Assembly (NCBI GenBank): GCA_900617975.1
Contig: UZAE01012054.1
Span: 1 to 64,000 of the forward strand
DNA from: Rodentolepis nana
Taxonomy: Eukaryota; Platyhelminthes; Cestoda; Cyclophyllidea; Hymenolepididae
Reading direction: 5' to 3'
DNA: 64,000 nucleotides
Of this stretch, positions 61,687 to 64,000 are shown piece by piece. The stretch's first letter is position 1. Each line of letters starts with the position of its first letter. Position numbers and translations under genes: made by a program. Below the pieces are notes generated by a model. The model did not search any database and was not told the origin of the DNA. It saw only the letters and a program-made list of their open reading frames with translations.

Positions 61687-62673
61687 ATGTCGTCGAGAAT
61701 ACACAGTACCCGAACAGGGATATCGGACATGGCTCGGACAGCTCAAGAGGGTGAAATTAAACGAGCTGCAACTCTTAAGATGTCAGCTGAAGCTCGTCTT
61801 TTGCGTCATCAAGAATTAGAACGTCTTAGGAAGCAAGAAGAAGAAGAGTATACCGACGATTCTAGTCATGTCAGAGTAAGGAAGCAGTTGTTGCTTTAAA
61901 CAGCATTATTGTTAGATAGGTTTATTTTGTTTGCTTTTGTTTAAATCATGGGAAAACATTTAATTATCTTCCCTCTATTTTTATATGTGTTACGACTATT
62001 GAATTTTTACTTATTTGAATGCCTAATTTGCCAATTCGTTACATTCTAACTCAAGCCCCTTGTTTCGATGCCAAGTGCTAATTGCATTGTTTTTGCTAAT
62101 CCATTTCGTGACGGAACTAGATCCAGGTTATCTGTTTCCATCAAAATCCATTATGGCCTAAAGGAACATCTTTTCGTGCTGTTAGAAACCCTGGTTCTAC
62201 TTCTGTGGCATCGAAGCTTCCTTGATGCGTCAATCTTACATTTGATTTAAACAGGAGATAGGTTTTTAGGCAGATTTCCCTTAATACAAACATATTTGTT
62301 AATCGAATTTCTGATCTGCTTACAATTTCGTTTTTGCGTCACCTGGTTCGCTTAAAGACGTGCTTTTGTTTGCCCGAAGAACGCTCATATAGAGCAAATA
62401 ATTACTATTCTAGTCCCTCTGATGAGAAAATCGCATTCGTTTAGCCTTAGTTAGACCAATTTCAACCGGCTAAATTTTTACATATTGTATGCTTATGGAT
62501 ATCGTACCCATGACCTTCGATTTTTCAGGCCTATGACTGCCACAATACTCGTAGGGCTTTCAGCTTTTATTACTTGTTTAATGACAATAATTCAAATTCT
62601 TTCTTCCTTCGATTTCTAGCCAAGTCCAGTTGCCATTATTGGTTCTCGTCGTCGTTCTAGTGTTTTCAATCAG
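61687..62673 (+). CDS. LRRFIP-like coiled-coil protein, 5' part
   Basis: Two exons are visible: 61687-61875 and 62620-62673 (phase 0 join), 81 residues; the gene continues past the window. Exon 1 encodes a charged helix (ATLKMSAEARLLRHQELERL then RKQEEEE) resembling the N-terminal helix of LRRFIP1/2, which has AEARLAAKRAARAEAR and then RELERQQKE. Exon 2 (PSPVAIIGSRRRSSVFNQ) is Ser/Arg-rich like the following LRRFIP segment. LRRFIP proteins bind Flightless-I and nucleic acids and signal in several pathways, but nothing here tests that. The donor after exon 2 (gtcttt) is poor, and the frame stays open to 63036, though that part reads as hydrophobic noise. Family assignment is tentative. Confidence 0.5.
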
Positions 62674-64000
62674 GTCTTTTTTAGATTCCGTTTGCATTCA
62701 TTGTCGAAATTTGACTTTCGTACCTCTTTTTCCACTTGCTTCGAATGTCTGAGATTTGGGCATTTTAGTAACGTTGTGATTGTTTTATTCATATCTGTAT
62801 ATGTGCCTAGTTGTTTGCGATTTTGCATAGTTGTTTTTCTATTTTGTAGCTGCATGCCAATGTCCAATTCTATGACTCATTCAACAAATCGTTTTCGGTC
62901 AGAAATGACTCTTATTTTTTTTCTCGAATGTTCCTTCATCGACATTAGCTTTGATGTGTTCTTATTCTCTAATTTCGTTCATGATTTTCTGTTTTTGATT
63001 GTACTTCGGGTGGACTTCCATATTTTACTAATATAACATAACTTGATAACCATAGTTACCATTTTTAATCGTTTATGTTTCTCGACTCATCTGCAAAATC
63101 ATTTATAAAAATATATGGTTAGTAAATCATGGCTGTAGAGGTTTCTTATCCTGTTGATTTAATAGATATGCGGCTTATCCGTTGATTAATTCTTTATCGA
63201 TTATTCATAATCGTCGTTCAAATCCGGATGATCTTACAATGTGATCAGAGCAGCTTCTTAAATTTCCACTTTCTTGTTTCGAAAGTGTGGCCTATTAAAA
63301 TGGCTTAATAAATTCTATTTGTTAACACAAAATGCTGGCTAAATTTTTTTTAAAAAAGAATTTTTTCTTCGTCTTTTATCATATATTACTATGCGTCCAA
63401 ATAGTTGATCGTAAAATTGTCACTCTCGAAGCAACTTGCATCCCAATAATCAGAGAAAATGCATTTAGTATTTTTTCTGAATTCTAATGTGTACTCTGTG
63501 GTCTAGTATTTAGTAATATGTACTCACTAACACTACGTCGTTGGTATAAAATATTGATTTTATTTTGTCAAGTCCTTTTATGGTGACACTGCATTATGGT
63601 TGCCGAAATGCTTTTGTTCGTATTCATGGTCACCGATCTATTACCTCAGAGAATTTATGCATTTCCTAGCTTTGTGGCCATTTTATGATGCTTGCCGGTC
63701 CTTTGTCATAAAATCATGTACGTAGGAGTTTACCTTTTCCTCGTAATTTTCAGCTTCATTGAAAAAAGAAATGCTTGCACCCATCTGGGGCAGATTTAAT
63801 CTACCATCCTTTTAATAATTCCTTTTTTTGTCCATTGCGACCATTCTATTAACTAGATAACCTCTGTGATCTCAGAGCACATTTACCTTTCACCACCATT
63901 ATAACAACGGCCTCTCACAAATTTATTACTTACTTCCAGCAATTTTGATTTGGTTTTTCTATTGTCAAGGCATGCTTAACCTCGTAGTCGACTTTTCAAT
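62674..64000 (+). other. probable intron of the LRRFIP-like gene
   Basis: T-rich + strand sequence with no further exon that I can join in frame. A 114-codon open frame at 62692-63036 is Phe/Leu/Val/Ser-rich, as expected of T-rich intron sequence. Confidence 0.4.

Overview
The window is eukaryotic nuclear DNA: it is AT-rich, and every gene is broken by GT..AG introns. A parasitic flatworm, most likely a low-GC tapeworm (hymenolepidid-like), is my best guess. The reasons are the intron sizes (one class of 32-44 nt, another of 66-83 nt, plus long ones), compact gene spacing in the right half, possible spliced-leader acceptor sites just before several start codons, and the metazoan gene set. The phylum is an inference from gene structure and not proven by a marker.

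Layout. Positions 1-25238 are a 25 kb stretch with no supportable gene. It holds two copies of a short interspersed element, simple repeats, long G or C runs and G-quadruplex-like tracts. From 25239 to 62673 there are five conserved genes, whose exons I could assemble frame-consistently: (1) ALDH4A1/P5CDH, + strand, 25239-30209, 10 exons, 558 aa, mitochondrial proline catabolism; (2) TCERG1/CA150, + strand, 31678-42743, 13 exons, 1172 aa, three WW and six FF domains, coupling of transcription and splicing; (3) a TACC-family protein, + strand, 43494-55775, 14 exons, about 1549 aa, C-terminal TACC coiled coil for centrosome/spindle function; (4) Misato/MSTO1, - strand, 59260-57062, two coding exons, 519 aa, a tubulin-like mitochondrial/spindle protein, convergent with TACC; (5) the 5' part of an LRRFIP-like coiled-coil gene, + strand, from 61687, running off the window and divergent from MSTO1.

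The main non-genic discovery is a family of roughly 310-550 bp SINE-like elements present five times (941, 3234, 31035, 48185, 52571). All are in the same orientation, and each is flanked by its own 13-16 bp target-site duplication. Two copies lie inside TACC introns. In the reverse orientation they end in an A-rich (ATAA)n tail. On the + strand most carry a good splice-donor motif near one end. A second, more decayed repeat family lies in a TCERG1 intron and in TACC intron 1. No tRNA, rRNA, snRNA or CRISPR was found. ALDH4A1, TCERG1 and TACC run in tandem on one strand, and only 750 bp separate the TCERG1 stop from the TACC start, so these two could share a primary transcript.
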